Below the pieces are notes generated by a model. It was not told the origin of the DNA, searched no databases, and saw only the letters and a program-made list of their open reading frames with translations. The translations under genes and the position numbers were made by a program. Shown in pieces: positions 44,640 through 55,288 of a DNA stretch of 64,000 nt. Numbering within the stretch: the first letter of the stretch is position 1; each line of letters begins with the position of its first letter. This stretch comes from Lytechinus pictus (Eukaryota; Echinodermata; Echinoidea; Temnopleuroida; Toxopneustidae): assembly GCF_037042905.1 (NCBI RefSeq), contig NC_087249.1, positions 36,843,401 through 36,907,400 on the forward strand, written 5' to 3'.

Positions 44640-45648
44640 CCCATTCTATTCATATCCCCCCCCCCCCAGTTGAAAATATAAGATGTGAAACGAAATTTGC
44701 CCTCCCAAACAAATTGCATATTCGGAGTATAGATACCTATGTAAATATTAACTTGATTATTATATGATTATATCTCTCTCTCTCTCACTTCCTCACTTCT
44801 GAATCTTTGTATAATCAATATTATTATTATTATTATCATTTTCGATGTACATATGTGCCCCCTCGTTTTCTCCGCATGCCTCATCTGTTTTCACTTCTTT
44901 CTCTCTCTATCTACCCCCCCCCTCTCCATCTCTCTGCATCCCCCCTCTCTCTCTCTCTTTCTTCTACTCTCTCACTCTCTCCTTCTAATGGTCACAATCT
45001 TAGCTTTAATAATGTAGACACGTTTTAAAAAAAGACTGCATGAATAGTCATTTATATATGTCATTTTACATTATTGATCATTTATTATGTACATTTGCAA
45101 ATGTATTTGAGCACATGAATAAACTGATGCATTACAATATAAAACTCTTCTAGTTTCAGCGTCATTCTTTTAGCCTCGCACATATATTGGATTGATTAAG
45201 AATACATTATACATTTATCCATGGAAAAGAATTAGAATCACCGTTTATATTTTTAGACATTATATAGAACCCAAGTTGGATTTATCACACGAGTGAAAAG
45301 TTACAAGAACTCATCACTTATCCAGGAGAAATTGTTACTCTTTCTGCATGTATAGAGTTTTGTAATTGTTACCCTTAAAAAACAATTTGATGTTTATGGA
45401 TATGCATTCTTGACAACTTTACTTTGACTGACACATGGATAAATGAACAACATCATTAAAAGTTAAATATTCTGTACATTATGATTACGGTGCCATGTCC
45501 GTACTTCACTCAGTTTAACAAACAATAACAATATGTAATAAAAGAGAATGTACACACGAAACAATTTGAATATTCATACATTGATCATGATATCTGACAA
45601 TCGAACTTGAAACTTTAAAGTTCAGTATACAGTCCATGTAGGTATGAA
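44640..45648. other. Convergence region between the two Polinton gene sets
   Basis: No gene seen. Contains CT-rich microsatellite (about 44,770-44,990). A plus-strand AATAAA at 45,118-45,123 and a minus-strand AATAAA at 45,081-45,086 are candidate polyadenylation signals of the converging transcripts, only about 30 bp apart. Confidence 0.5.
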
Positions 45649-46440
45649 CTAAAAGCTTTCCCACTTCAAAGCTGGATTTTTAGAACGAGACACTTGTTTT
45701 CTTTTGGTATACTTTCGTTTTACTATTGGTTTAATACTAGGTTTTACAGTTGTGGTTAAAACGGGAGTAAGTGGTAATATTTTGGAGGAACCTGGAGAAT
45801 CTGTTGCTTCGTTAGAAGTCTTGCTCTTAATTTCTTTCATTAAAGTACGGCGTTCAACATTTGAAAGCAAAGATTCCGGCACATTAGTATCAATTAATAA
45901 ACGAAGAAAATGTTGCCACCCTAATGGGTTTGACGCTTTACGTCCCTTCAATACATCGTATATCAAATCTACTACATTAGAACCATGAACAATTTGTCCA
46001 TCCACTAACAGTTCTCCACGGTCATTCCACAGCTGAGAAGAGGGCGTCTGATTTGATAACAAATGATCTATTAACAAAGTTCCCCGCTTCTTTAATGTAG
46101 TGGGTAACAAATTTAATACTTTATTTCTAATTTCTGGTTCAAGATTTGTGTTGACATTTTGAGTGACATTGGCATTTGTATTACCACTAACATCTTCAAT
46201 ACCGATGTGAATGGGCAAAGGTTTGCTTTCATGTTTATGGAGATGCAAAAACTTTTGTAATACTTCGTTATAACGCAAAATCTTTTCTTTGTCCGTTAGT
46301 CCTTCAGAATTTAAAATGACACGCATCTCACTGTCCAGTTTGGATAAGGCATGGCGAATCGGTTGCTCTTTCACAGCAGATGCTTGTACGGCACGTGCTA
46401 TCTCTTCCGGCACCAAGGTCATCTTTTTAGTAAATTCCAT
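45649..46440 (-). CDS. Conserved Polinton protein of unknown function, 263 aa
   Basis: The N-terminal ~80 residues are helical (SKLDSEMRVILNSEGLTDKE, ILRYNEVLQKFLHL). A central compact region follows (LLPTTLKKRGTLLIDHLL ... GQIVHGSNVVDLIYDVLKGR ... GWQHFLRLLIDTNVP). The C-terminus is basic and ends KNPALKWESF. Proteins of this layout recur next to the ATPase in animal Polintons (recalled); I cannot name a function. Its position in the ATPase cluster suggests a structural or assembly role. Confidence 0.6.
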   Translation of the reverse strand: MEFTKKMTLVPEEIARAVQASAVKEQPIRHALSKLDSEMRVILNSEGLTDKEKILRYNEVLQKFLHLHKHESKPLPIHIGIEDVSGNTNANVTQNVNTNLEPEIRNKVLNLLPTTLKKRGTLLIDHLLSNQTPSSQLWNDRGELLVDGQIVHGSNVVDLIYDVLKGRKASNPLGWQHFLRLLIDTNVPESLLSNVERRTLMKEIKSKTSNEATDSPGSSKILPLTPVLTTTVKPSIKPIVKRKYTKRKQVSRSKNPALKWESF

Positions 46441-46462
46441 GCTTTTGGTATTGGAAATCTTA

Positions 46463-46777
46463 CTACTTGAGAATCATGGACAATACAGGACCTAACAATG
46501 AGCCAAGAAGTCCTCCTTTCTGTATCAAAATGTCTTTTCTCTTGCGATGACTGTTTCGCTTGTCAGCTAGTTTTCGGATATGTTTCTTGTGCCGTGACAA
46601 TGCTTTCTTTTGAGCCGATGATAGTGGCACATTGCCTTTTAAAGTGTTGGCACAACATTCTGATAAACACTTAATCAATGCTCTATTTCCATGTTGTAAA
46701 ATAGCTTTACGCAGTTTAGGAGGGCCCTTGGCCAGCAAACGGAGTTCCGATAAATGGTTCTTAACGCTTTGAGCCAT
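46463..46777 (-). CDS. Small basic Polinton protein with hydrophobic C-terminus
   Basis: 104 residues. A helical, Lys/Arg-rich body (LRKAILQHGNRALIKCLSEC, then LSSAQKKALSRHKKHIRKLA) ends in KGGLLGSLLGPVLSMILK, an amphipathic membrane-seeking tail. This pattern is conserved among animal Polintons. A virion core or membrane-lytic role is possible. It lies 22 bp upstream of the 263-aa gene and 39 bp after the ATPase gene. Confidence 0.6.
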   Translation of the reverse strand: MAQSVKNHLSELRLLAKGPPKLRKAILQHGNRALIKCLSECCANTLKGNVPLSSAQKKALSRHKKHIRKLADKRNSHRKRKDILIQKGGLLGSLLGPVLSMILK

Positions 46778-46816
46778 CGTGAGAGAAATGAAATTTGCAA
46801 TACAAAATCAAGGGTG

Positions 46817-47458
46817 TTATAGTTTTTTAACGTACACGGTGGTGAACTCATCTGGAAATATGTTCGTTCTTAGTCTATACTCTTCGGGGGTACTGGATTT
46901 CAAATCTATCAAGAGGTATCCATAAGGATTCTTCGTCGCATCATTGTACGACTCTTGTACATATTTCACCTGACCGGGATAAAGTTGACGCCCCAAATGC
47001 ATGATTTGAGACTTATCACGAGGGTTCTTATAGATCACTAAATACTGGGCATTTAAACTAATAGTACGAGTCTCCTTATTCCGGTGAAAAAGATTTTGAA
47101 CGATAAAACAAATAGATAGATTTCTATGATGAGACCCACGTGTAAACAAACTTGTCATTTTAGCATCTTTAGTACATTCTTCCATTAAATCATCAACAAC
47201 GATTAAATTACGAACATTGGGATCGATAAGACTTTCATAATTACTTGGAAATCCTTCAATGAATTCAATACCTGGAATTTCATTTAACATTTCCGTATAG
47301 GCATTTTGGTACACCCCATAACACCATATTATTTTTTGCGGTGGTTTTTCGATCATATCCTGATTAAATTTCAAAAGTTTACGCACAAATACAGTCTTTC
47401 CACTACCCGTGGGGCCTGCTATAATGCAAGTAAAAGGGTGAATAAATTTCAAAGACAT
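46817..47458 (-). CDS. ATP: Genome-packaging ATPase (A32/FtsK-like)
   Basis: 213 residues. Walker A is AGPTGSGKT at 14-22. Walker B is NLIVVDDLM, with D89/D90. A sensor-type region SLFTRGSHHRNLSICFIVQN follows, as in viral A32-like ATPases. These motors push DNA into preformed capsids. It starts 6 bp after the upstream small gene, in the same direction. All motifs are intact. Confidence 0.92.
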   Translation of the reverse strand: MSLKFIHPFTCIIAGPTGSGKTVFVRKLLKFNQDMIEKPPQKIIWCYGVYQNAYTEMLNEIPGIEFIEGFPSNYESLIDPNVRNLIVVDDLMEECTKDAKMTSLFTRGSHHRNLSICFIVQNLFHRNKETRTISLNAQYLVIYKNPRDKSQIMHLGRQLYPGQVKYVQESYNDATKNPYGYLLIDLKSSTPEEYRLRTNIFPDEFTTVYVKKL

Positions 47459-47464
47459 GATTAA

Positions 47465-47671
47465 TCAACGTCGTCGTAAAAACTGTAGACCTCGTCTCAA
47501 CAACTGCCTTGCAACAAATGACAGTATCATCGTCTGAGACGACCCTAAGAAGTAATTACGTCTTTCTACATACAACATGTAAGTAAAACGAAGTACATGA
47601 ACAAAAATACCTTTAACAAATTGTAACATTGGTCCCATCACAGGAGACCGTATGCCGATTTTTTCGAACAT
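47465..47671 (-). CDS. Small hydrophobic/basic protein, 68 aa
   Basis: A hydrophobic stretch (GPMLQFVKGIFVHVLRFTYMLY) precedes an Arg-rich C-terminus (RRGLQFLRRR). Its ATG overlaps the stop of the upstream gene (TGATG), a coupling that supports it being translated. Family unknown. Confidence 0.45.
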   Translation of the reverse strand: MFEKIGIRSPVMGPMLQFVKGIFVHVLRFTYMLYVERRNYFLGSSQTMILSFVARQLLRRGLQFLRRR

Positions 47672-47925
47672 CAGTAAGTGGCATTTCGGTAATTTGGAAA
47701 GGAATGATTGGACCGCATGAAATATGCAAAGTCTGCGTGCCCAGAGTTTGGATCGTGATTTGCTAAGATACCTAGTGCAAAGTTTTCTAAATGCGTCTTT
47801 TCTAGAGAATATGAAGTAACAGATAAGAGAGCTAGCATCAACGTAACAAATACAACACTAGATACAGTTTTAACTCGATGCCGCACTCGTGGAACATTGC
47901 CCGCATCACCTCTTACAGTAGACAT
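47671..47925 (-). CDS. Small membrane protein, about 84 aa
   Basis: From the ATG at 47,925 the protein has a basic N-terminus and one clear membrane segment (TVSSVVFVTLMLALLSVTSY), then a polar C-terminal region. The open frame extends upstream: ATGs at 47,979 and 48,084 would add a second hydrophobic segment, but the region before 48,020 overlaps the polymerase gene. I prefer the shorter start because it lies outside the polymerase. Single-pass proteins of this size are common in Polintons and adenovirus-like genomes; function unknown. Confidence 0.45.
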   Translation of the reverse strand: MSTVRGDAGNVPRVRHRVKTVSSVVFVTLMLALLSVTSYSLEKTHLENFALGILANHDPNSGHADFAYFMRSNHSFPNYRNATY

Positions 47926-48019
47926 GTTGATAGAATGGGAGAAAATACAAACAATGAGAAAAAAGTATAATAAACACACCATATAAAGCCACCACGATGC
48001 TGAATTAATTCTTTTTTTT

Positions 48020-51000
48020 CTAAACCTGGGTGACGTAACCATATGGGAGAGTGAAATAGTCTGACATGACGATTCGTTTATCATACACTACCCGATAATC
48101 TTTATGGGCTACCTTTGTCTCGATCCTCTTCCTTTTTGTATCTTTGGTAATTTGATATTTGTCGGTGACAGTGATTTTATGTTCATCCTCTGTCCCCATC
48201 GTCTGGATCATATTTTTCATTGTGTGGAAATTGATACGCTGCCCATTGTCAAAGTTGAGTGTGATACCTCTGACTTTACAACACGTCTTACCATTGTCTA
48301 ATTGGTAAGCGTAGTTTTTTGGCCCCCCTGAAAGAAATGTGGTTATGTATCTCCCATCCAATTCGTCGGTTAACTCTCCTAAATAATCACCTAGTTTGGG
48401 CTGCCAATCATCGGGAAACCCCTCCCGCTCAACATAAATAACGCTATCGGTATCGAAATACAGCACCCGTTCCCCTAAACGATCAACTACATCGTATAAT
48501 TTCAAGCGAGCCTGCGCGGTAGTAAAGGCTGCAATGGCTACATTCGACTTTACTCCCATCTCTTCAAACTCTTCCTTCTTGATCGACATTACCTCGGCTA
48601 CTTCATCATTGATGAAATTAAGATCTGTGACAACAATTTCATCCGAGGTTAACATCGTATACAAATCTTTGGGGCTATCTATAACTCGTACGCTTGGGAG
48701 ATTGTTCCTCATTCCAAATCGGCCCCAAAACGAATTTAACATCAGTTTACTTAGAGACCGCAGCCCTTTGTTTTTTACAATTTTCTCAGGTTCCAAGGAA
48801 ATTCCCTCATTTTTGTAATATTCCCTAACATAACGTGCCTTATCTTCATCCGTCTTACACCATTCGGGCCATCCGGAAGCCTCCTGTTTAATCTTTAGGA
48901 AAGTATCTATGTAATTGGTAAAGAGTCCCACTGTACCCTTTTTAGGATTGTGTTGTGTTTGCCTTGGAAAATGCCAAACAGATTCAATCTCCATGATCTT
49001 GTACCCCTTTTCAATAGCTTTCGTAAGTTCAAGGGTAACCCATGTACTGTGGAGCAATCGCTCTTGTGGGTCGTGACTGCAATTTATAGTTTGTTGTCTA
49101 TTTTTTGCGCACGTGTAGCAAAGAGGAAACATCAACTTCCCATTCACTTTAACCGGTAGGACTGGATGGAGCAAATTTCGGGGAGGTAAAACTTTACATC
49201 GTACCAACCCATAATATTCGGAAATATCCCTAAAATTTGAGTTGATGACATATGGATGTCCTATAGGGTAAGAACCATATTTGTTTATGCTTGGATAGAG
49301 AGACGTAAAGTCAACGTACCTGATTTTTTCATCACCCATACACTCATAATATAAACAATTGGCATTGGTCCGCCCACCGTAAAAGGCTTCGCGGGGGTTG
49401 AGAGGGATCGGGTAAGGTTTGGCAAATTTCAAATCATCATCAGACAACGTGGATTCAAATGATTTCCATTCACACTCCCACATGGTTACGTATTTGTACT
49501 CGGGAAGGATAGATTTGATGTATCTCTCCTTTTCGAGAGTCTCCAAGTATAGATCACCCATACACTTCAAATTACCATCACGTCCGCAGGGTGTGTTGCT
49601 TTGGTAACATTTTGGGCAACCGTGCCAAAAACACCCATGAAACTCATATATAGTTTTGTTATCCCGACAAAACCCATCCACCTTGTAAGGTCCAACCCAT
49701 TCCTCGCCCTCGTTCCTAGCATGTTGAATATAAGCATATTCTTGTTGACTGACGTAATTTAGCCATCGTATTGCGATGTGGGATTGCTTGTCTTGTGGTG
49801 AGTAGCCTCTGGGAGGAATCACGGCGATGGTATGTGGAATTAAAAAGTTACGCCGAAAAACAAGATTGCATGCAGCGGCGATAGTGATACAATTTTCAAA
49901 GGGGTCGACGCCCATATCCCCCTTACCCACTGCCTTATTGACTGTGATTTCTTGAAAGAGTGTGCGGAATTTCAAGCAACATCTCCTTAAAATATCAACA
50001 TCGCTTAGACAATAATCGTGTAATTCCTTCTCCATGACAAATTCTCTCCCAGAAGCTACCTCCGCAGCGTGCCATTTAACAAATTCTTCCCGTACCTTTG
50101 GCGACATGCCACCAGGGTTGTAATATTTTTCAGCAGGGATTGGACCGCGGTAATCTGCATTAGCTAATGTGTTGAACAAATGGGGAAAAAACCCTTTCTT
50201 CAATTCCTCTACCCCAAAAGTAGGGGGAAGAGAGGCCAAAGGCATGGGCAGAAAGTTGAGAGAATCGATGAATCTTATATCATTCACTTTGACAGTCATG
50301 CTCATAATCTTCCCACCTGACATGATGAGCTTTGGTATGATGCAATTTTCATACAAATACTGTTGAATGAAAACTCCATCGTATCCTTTGAAGTTGTGCG
50401 CTATGACAGTGCTCCCTTTATTTTCGTTATCTCCAAATAACCACTCGCAGAATTGTTTGCCAGTGTCAGTGCCTTTGAACACCTTTTGCTTGGTCCCGCA
50501 AAATTTACATTCTTCGTCCATTGAAGCATTACAGCATGTTGAACATGCTTTCTGGGCAATACAAAGATTTGGTACATGGGTCCCAGATTCTTGGGTGCTT
50601 TCAAAATCAAAGAATATAAATTTTGTAGGACCCTTCTTCTTATTCTTTTTCTTCTTGTTTTTCTTTCTTTCAAAGACAAATGGTTGATCTTCCCTGATCA
50701 TTTCATCTGCACTCTTATCAGAATTCATATCAGATTCAATATCGCTAGCACTGCGCAACTCTTCATCGCCCATCCTATCATGTGGTTCATGCTCAGTCTT
50801 TGGCCTCTCTTTCTGCATGTAACAACGGTGTCCCGGTGGTACAAACACTTTGCATATTTTGCAAAGTGTCTGGCCACATACATGATTACTCTTGTTCCTT
50901 TTTAACAAAGATAAACTACATAACACCTTGCAATCCTTACATTGGAAATACATCTTACAGGTTCGATTGTCTACATGGTTCTTGAAACAATGCTTGTTTT

Positions 51001-52636
51001 TAAAATTACGGTTGCAACGATCGCAATGATGAAAATTGTCATTCTTGGCAGGTGCGGGGCAATCGGTACTACGGCAGAGCTGGCAAGCATTTTTGCACTT
51101 GTGTTCAAATTTGACATCGTATCCTACTAGACACGTTTCGCAGAAATAGGATCTATTGTAAAATGCACTGAGTGATGTTACAAGATCATAGTGATCATCG
51201 TGCCAATACAAGTAAATGGTATGTTGCCTGTCGTCAGGTCCGGTATAAATAATGCTGTTTAAATTCTTCTTTGAAATGACAAATACTCTATAATTTTGCA
51301 TCCGAGTTGTACTTTCAAATTTTTGAATTTCCTTAATGCCACATTTGATAAAAGGTACGTTTGCCTCTCTATGTAATTGTGTTGCATATTGTGCTTGCTT
51401 TCCATAGCTCTGCCGAATCGAATTCCAATTTTCATCATTCTCAATCCTCGCTATACCGGTTACAATGGCCCGTGCACAACACATGTTATCCTCACCCCTA
51501 TTCTTTATCCTAATGATGTTCTTCATTTTGAGAAGTTTTTCCTTTAGAGTTAAGTAAGTTTTGGAGTTTTTACCCCCTTCAGGCATTTCCATATGTATAA
51601 TGTTAAACGACACATTTTCATCCAAAGAAATCTCTTCATGCGATTGTAAAGTGGCTTCGAGTTTGGCAGTAAATGCATTGTTATCTAACTGGTCTCGCCT
51701 TACAAAGGGCATACTAATTGGCTTGTCTAACTGGGGAGCATTGAAGACAACCCTTACAAAATCCCTGTCATTAGCCCCTTCGAGCATTTCATTCATGATA
51801 CCATCGAACATGCTACTAACACGGGGCAACATATCAACTAAGGGGCCATTTTGTGCCACAGGCTCAAAAGATACAGTGTAGTCGGTACAGTTTGCATTAA
51901 ATTTTTTGTTACGCCTTTGACTAACAAGACTTACATTATACATTGGGAGAGGTCCATCTACGCTTGGCAGTGCTGGCACGATGGCAGGGCTCTCGTCGCT
52001 GGCGGCTCGAGCTGACAAGGCTCCACCAGTCTTGGTCTTGAATTTTCTTTTCCCTCCTCTGGATGGAAAGCTACTGGTTGAGAGTACATCTTGTTGCGTG
52101 TAGTCTACTGTGGAGGTTTGGTGTGATGGTCTTGCTGTTGGCTGCTCTACCGATGGGGAAGTTCTTGTTTCCGATCCGTCAATGTCACAATCTGTCTTTT
52201 ATAAAGATATTAACATGATTAATGTCACTAAAATCCATATGTATGCCAATATTAGGAGTCATAGCAAAAGAAATAACATACATAAAAAAAGTATACGCAA
52301 CATAGATTTCTCATAATGCATTAACAGATAAAAAAAAGACAGATTCAATGTTTACGCAATAAATGAATAGAGTATCATTTTTGTTAAATTACTCAATAAA
52401 TAAATAGACTATCAATTTTTATTTTACGTACCTTCGTATGAGGGAAGTTCTGATGTTGTCATATGCTCCTCTTGTGTCATAAAGTTGTCTTGCGCAATGA
52501 AATGGGTTGTCCGAGCAAATATCAATGAATGATGTTCTGGTTCCATGTCCTCGTACAACTCTTCGCGCAAGGCTGATACATCAGCCAAACATCTGCACGC
52601 CTGTAAGCGTTGTAAAATTTCAGCCGTCGTGACCAT
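48020..52636 (-). CDS. pPolB: Protein-primed DNA polymerase B, spliced
   Basis: Exon 1 is 52,432-52,636 (68 codons plus one base, donor GAAG|GTACGT). Exon 2 is 48,020-52,191 after acceptor AAAAGACAG. The 240-bp intron is phase 1, giving about 1,458 residues. Positions in the main exon, counting from 52,018: a Cys/His-rich region at 290-400 (zinc-finger-like), 3'-5' exonuclease motif FFDFEST near 470 and YCLSDVDIL near 670. Then come a VDGF...YEFHGCFWHGCPKC segment near 780-803, polymerase motif A DFTSLYPSIN near 903-912, motif B KLMLNSFWGRFG near 1,091-1,102, and motif C YFDTDS near 1,188-1,193. It copies the element from a terminal protein primer. All catalytic motifs are intact. Confidence 0.93.
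52192..52431 (-). other. Intron in the pPolB gene (240 bp)
   Basis: Donor GTACGTAA and acceptor AAAAGACAG on the minus strand. The 1+2 nucleotide split codon keeps the frame. The body is AT-rich. Without this splice the large frame would lack an ATG near its start, which supports the intron. Confidence 0.75.
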
Positions 52637-52870
52637 GATGTCGAGTAAATATGCTCAGGATGAAATGAAGTTGAGGAACATCTCCTCGTGAACTTGTAAG
52701 GCCAAATGAACCAGCAAAGTTATGATCATTTATGACCCAAACACTCTTATAACCGCAAATTCACAAATTTTGCTCCACCCCCGTTGCAGACATTGAACCA
52801 ATCACACACACCGCAAAGTCAGCCATTGTTACATAATACATTTCTACCAACCAATCATAGCGAGCAAAAA
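52637..52870 (-). promoter_or_regulatory. Probable promoter of the right-end gene set
   Basis: On the minus strand a TTATAAGAG box lies near 52,745, about 110 bp before the pPolB start. ATTGG motifs (CCAAT on plus) are at 52,798 and 52,851. This mirrors the left-end promoter. Confidence 0.45.
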
Positions 52871-52929
52871 CATGTGTACAAAAAAAAAATCATGGGGGGG
52901 GGGGGGGGCTCATTATCTCACCCTGCAAT

Positions 52930-53280
52930 AAACAGAATGATCCATCCGATAAAGAATACATGGATATAACCATTTACTCATTTCCTTGCAAAAAGTTTCA
53001 TCTTTGTTACTAAATGTTTACAGGATCCATCTATATTGAACACTGTACCTGCTATGATAGATAATTGTATTCAACGAGTAGACACTTTGACTGTTATGTA
53101 ATACCTTTCTACCAGCCAGAATGAGCCAGCCGATAAAGAATTCATGGATACAACCATTTATTCACTTCCTTGCAATATGTTTCATCTTTGTTACAAAGTT
53201 TTTACCGGAACCATGTTTATCACTGTACCTGCTATGATAGATAATTATATTCAACAAGAAGACACTTTGTACTTTCCTTT
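52930..53280. repeat. Two diverged direct repeats, period about 187 bp
   Basis: Both copies contain CCGATAAAGAAT(A/T)CATGGAT, TTTCATCTTTGTTAC and CTGTACCTGCTATGATAGAT. They lie between the pPolB promoter and the right inverted repeat. Function unknown. Confidence 0.75.
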
Positions 53281-53489
53281 GTTTGGTTTCTGTACCTGTT
53301 TCTAGTATGAAAGTAAACTCATGCCATCTTTGCAATGCATAATTTGTACTTGATGATGATAGTGATGGGGAATGCTGAGAGCATTAAGTTGATGATAATA
53401 ATAATAATCATAATAATAATAAAATAATAATAATGTTGATTTTGTCATATGCTGAGGTGGTTATTTAGATCAGGAGGCATTGTGATTCT

Positions 53490-53909
53490 TTGATGATGGA
53501 AGTGACTTTTTAATTGGTCAAAAAAAAAAAAAAAAAAAAAAAGACTTTTCATTGAACAAAGAATCGTAGTCAATAATTAATGTTGCTCATTGACATTTTT
53601 AATTGGTCAAAGGATGACTAATTAAAAAACAAAGGGACTTTTAATTGGTCAAAAACAAAAGAAAACAAAAGGACTTTTAATTGGTCAAAAACAAAAGAAA
53701 ACAAAAGGACTTTTAATAGAACAAAGGCCGTTAATTAACGTAAGAAGGACATTTTAATTGGTCCAATTATGACTAATTAAAAACAAAGAGATTTTTAATT
53801 AGTTAACGGATGTCTTAATTGGTGTTAATTAAATTTTAATTAATCACTAATTAACAACCAATTAAAACTAATTAAAAAGTCCCTGTCTGGTTAGACTAGC
53901 ATAACTACT
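53490..53909 (-). repeat. Polinton right terminal inverted repeat
   Basis: About 420 bp, inverse of 36,996-37,359. It is longer because of extra subrepeat sequence and a poly(A) run at about 53,520-53,542. It ends ...TAACTACT. Confidence 0.92.
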
Positions 53910-53915
53910 CCTATC
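53910..53915. repeat. Target site duplication CCTATC, right
   Basis: Identical to 36,990-36,995. Confidence 0.95.
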
Positions 53916-54293
53916 TTGCAAGGTTTAGTTTCTTTTCTAATAAAACGAAAATAAATTAATAATATATCGTAAATGTTTATCCTGAACTTTTTGTCATACG
54001 TTGACAATACGTTGACCGATATGATTGTGTATTTAACGTAAAGACACATGTAGATGAATGATTAAATGATATCTTGAGTAAATTCAGATTCGACTTTTTT
54101 TTTTAAATTAAAGATAACATGAATCGATAATTTTATTTCCCGTAAAATAATTAATTCCATGAAGTCATGTATGTGAGGAGGTGGTCGATATGTAGTGCAT
54201 CTACCATCAATATTTTGGTACAATTTCGAGTTATACCATATTATATAACACATAGCACACGCTTATTGTCGTTCAGTAGACCATGTCATTCGC

Positions 54294-54390
54294 ATCCATA
54301 AATTTTGAATATCTCTTGTGCGTTTATATATCAACTCGGCCTGCGGCCTCGTTGAATATAAACGCACGCGAGAAATTTGAAATCTATGGA
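54294..54390. repeat. Imperfect foldback hairpin
   Basis: CATCCATAAATTTTGAATAT ... GTGCGTTTATAT pairs with ATATAAACGCACGCGAG ... AAATCTATGGAT around a GC-rich core (CTCGGCCTGCGGCCTCG). Arms are about 45 bp. It lies in the spacer between the satellite arrays. Confidence 0.6.
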
Positions 54391-54425
54391 TACTTATATT
54401 ATGATATATTGAACTCTATAGCATG

Positions 54426-54427
<2 letters not shown>

Positions 54428-54491
<64 letters not shown>

Positions 54492-54543
54492 ATATGTCCG
54501 TGTGAGGGTGTGTCAGTGTGATTGTGTGTGTGTGTGTGTGTGT
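54428..54543. repeat. (TA)n and (TG)n microsatellites
   Basis: About 28 TA units at 54,428-54,483 and about 10 TG units at 54,523-54,543. Confidence 0.9.
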
Positions 54544-55288
54544 ACGCGCACTTGCCACTTGTTAATATAAACGTATTGAAGGAATTAGGGAACTCGCTCC
54601 ACATACCCGAAATTTCTTTGGATCAATCTTCCCAGGAGGGTGGGATCACCATTTTTTTTAACTTTAGGACTAGCCCCTTGTTTGTAACCCTAGATTGCAA
54701 ATATGTGAAACCCCCTACAAACAACTGAAATCTCTACCAGGAGCAATCTTTCTATTTGCTTTCAACAGGCAATCTTTTTCCATTATATCATTCTCAATAT
54801 TTTTAAAACATCGAGTATATTATAGGAGTGCGGGCAACTAAAAAAATCAGCCCTAGCCCTTCTTAGTATCCAAAAATTGAAATGAGGTTTAATAAACTTC
54901 CTACAAACAACTGAATGGTCTTCTAGGAGCTATATTTCCGTTTGCTATCAGGAGGTTTTTAAATTTTATTTAATCCCCAATTACTGTCAACACTAAAATA
55001 AGGACAAAAAAAGGATATATATAATATATAGGAGTGTGGGCTACTGAAATGTAGGCACTAACCCCCCCCCCCCCCCCTTTATAAACGAATTGACAGAAGG
55101 GAAACTCCCCTCCACAAACACCCGAAATTTCTTTCAGGGGCAATCTTCACTTTTGCTTTTCAGTCAAGAATACTTTCATTTTTATTCACCCCTCAATAGT
55201 AAAAAAGAAATACTTTTTAAAAGGGCGCAAATAATAAGAGAGGGCCAGTGAACCTTATCAAAGGACAAGCCCCTTCATTCTATCAATA

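Larger units (their letters stand above)
36996..53909. mobile_element. Complete Maverick/Polinton (16,914 bp)
   Basis: Boundaries are set by inverted termini (AGTAGTTATGCTAGTCTAACC at the left, inverse at the right) and a perfect 6-bp duplication CCTATC outside them. AGT...ACT ends, a 6-bp duplication, terminal inverted repeats of hundreds of bases and the gene set pPolB, retroviral-type integrase, adenain-type protease, packaging ATPase, major and minor capsid proteins are the defining traits of Polintons. Genes converge on 44,640-45,648. All core genes appear open, and the duplication is intact, so the insertion is probably recent. The element is described only; no statement of present activity can be made from one copy. 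Confidence 0.97.

Noticed and set aside
44807-45028. 73-residue frame in the Polinton convergence region
   Set aside because: Encoded by a CT-rich microsatellite; low complexity only.
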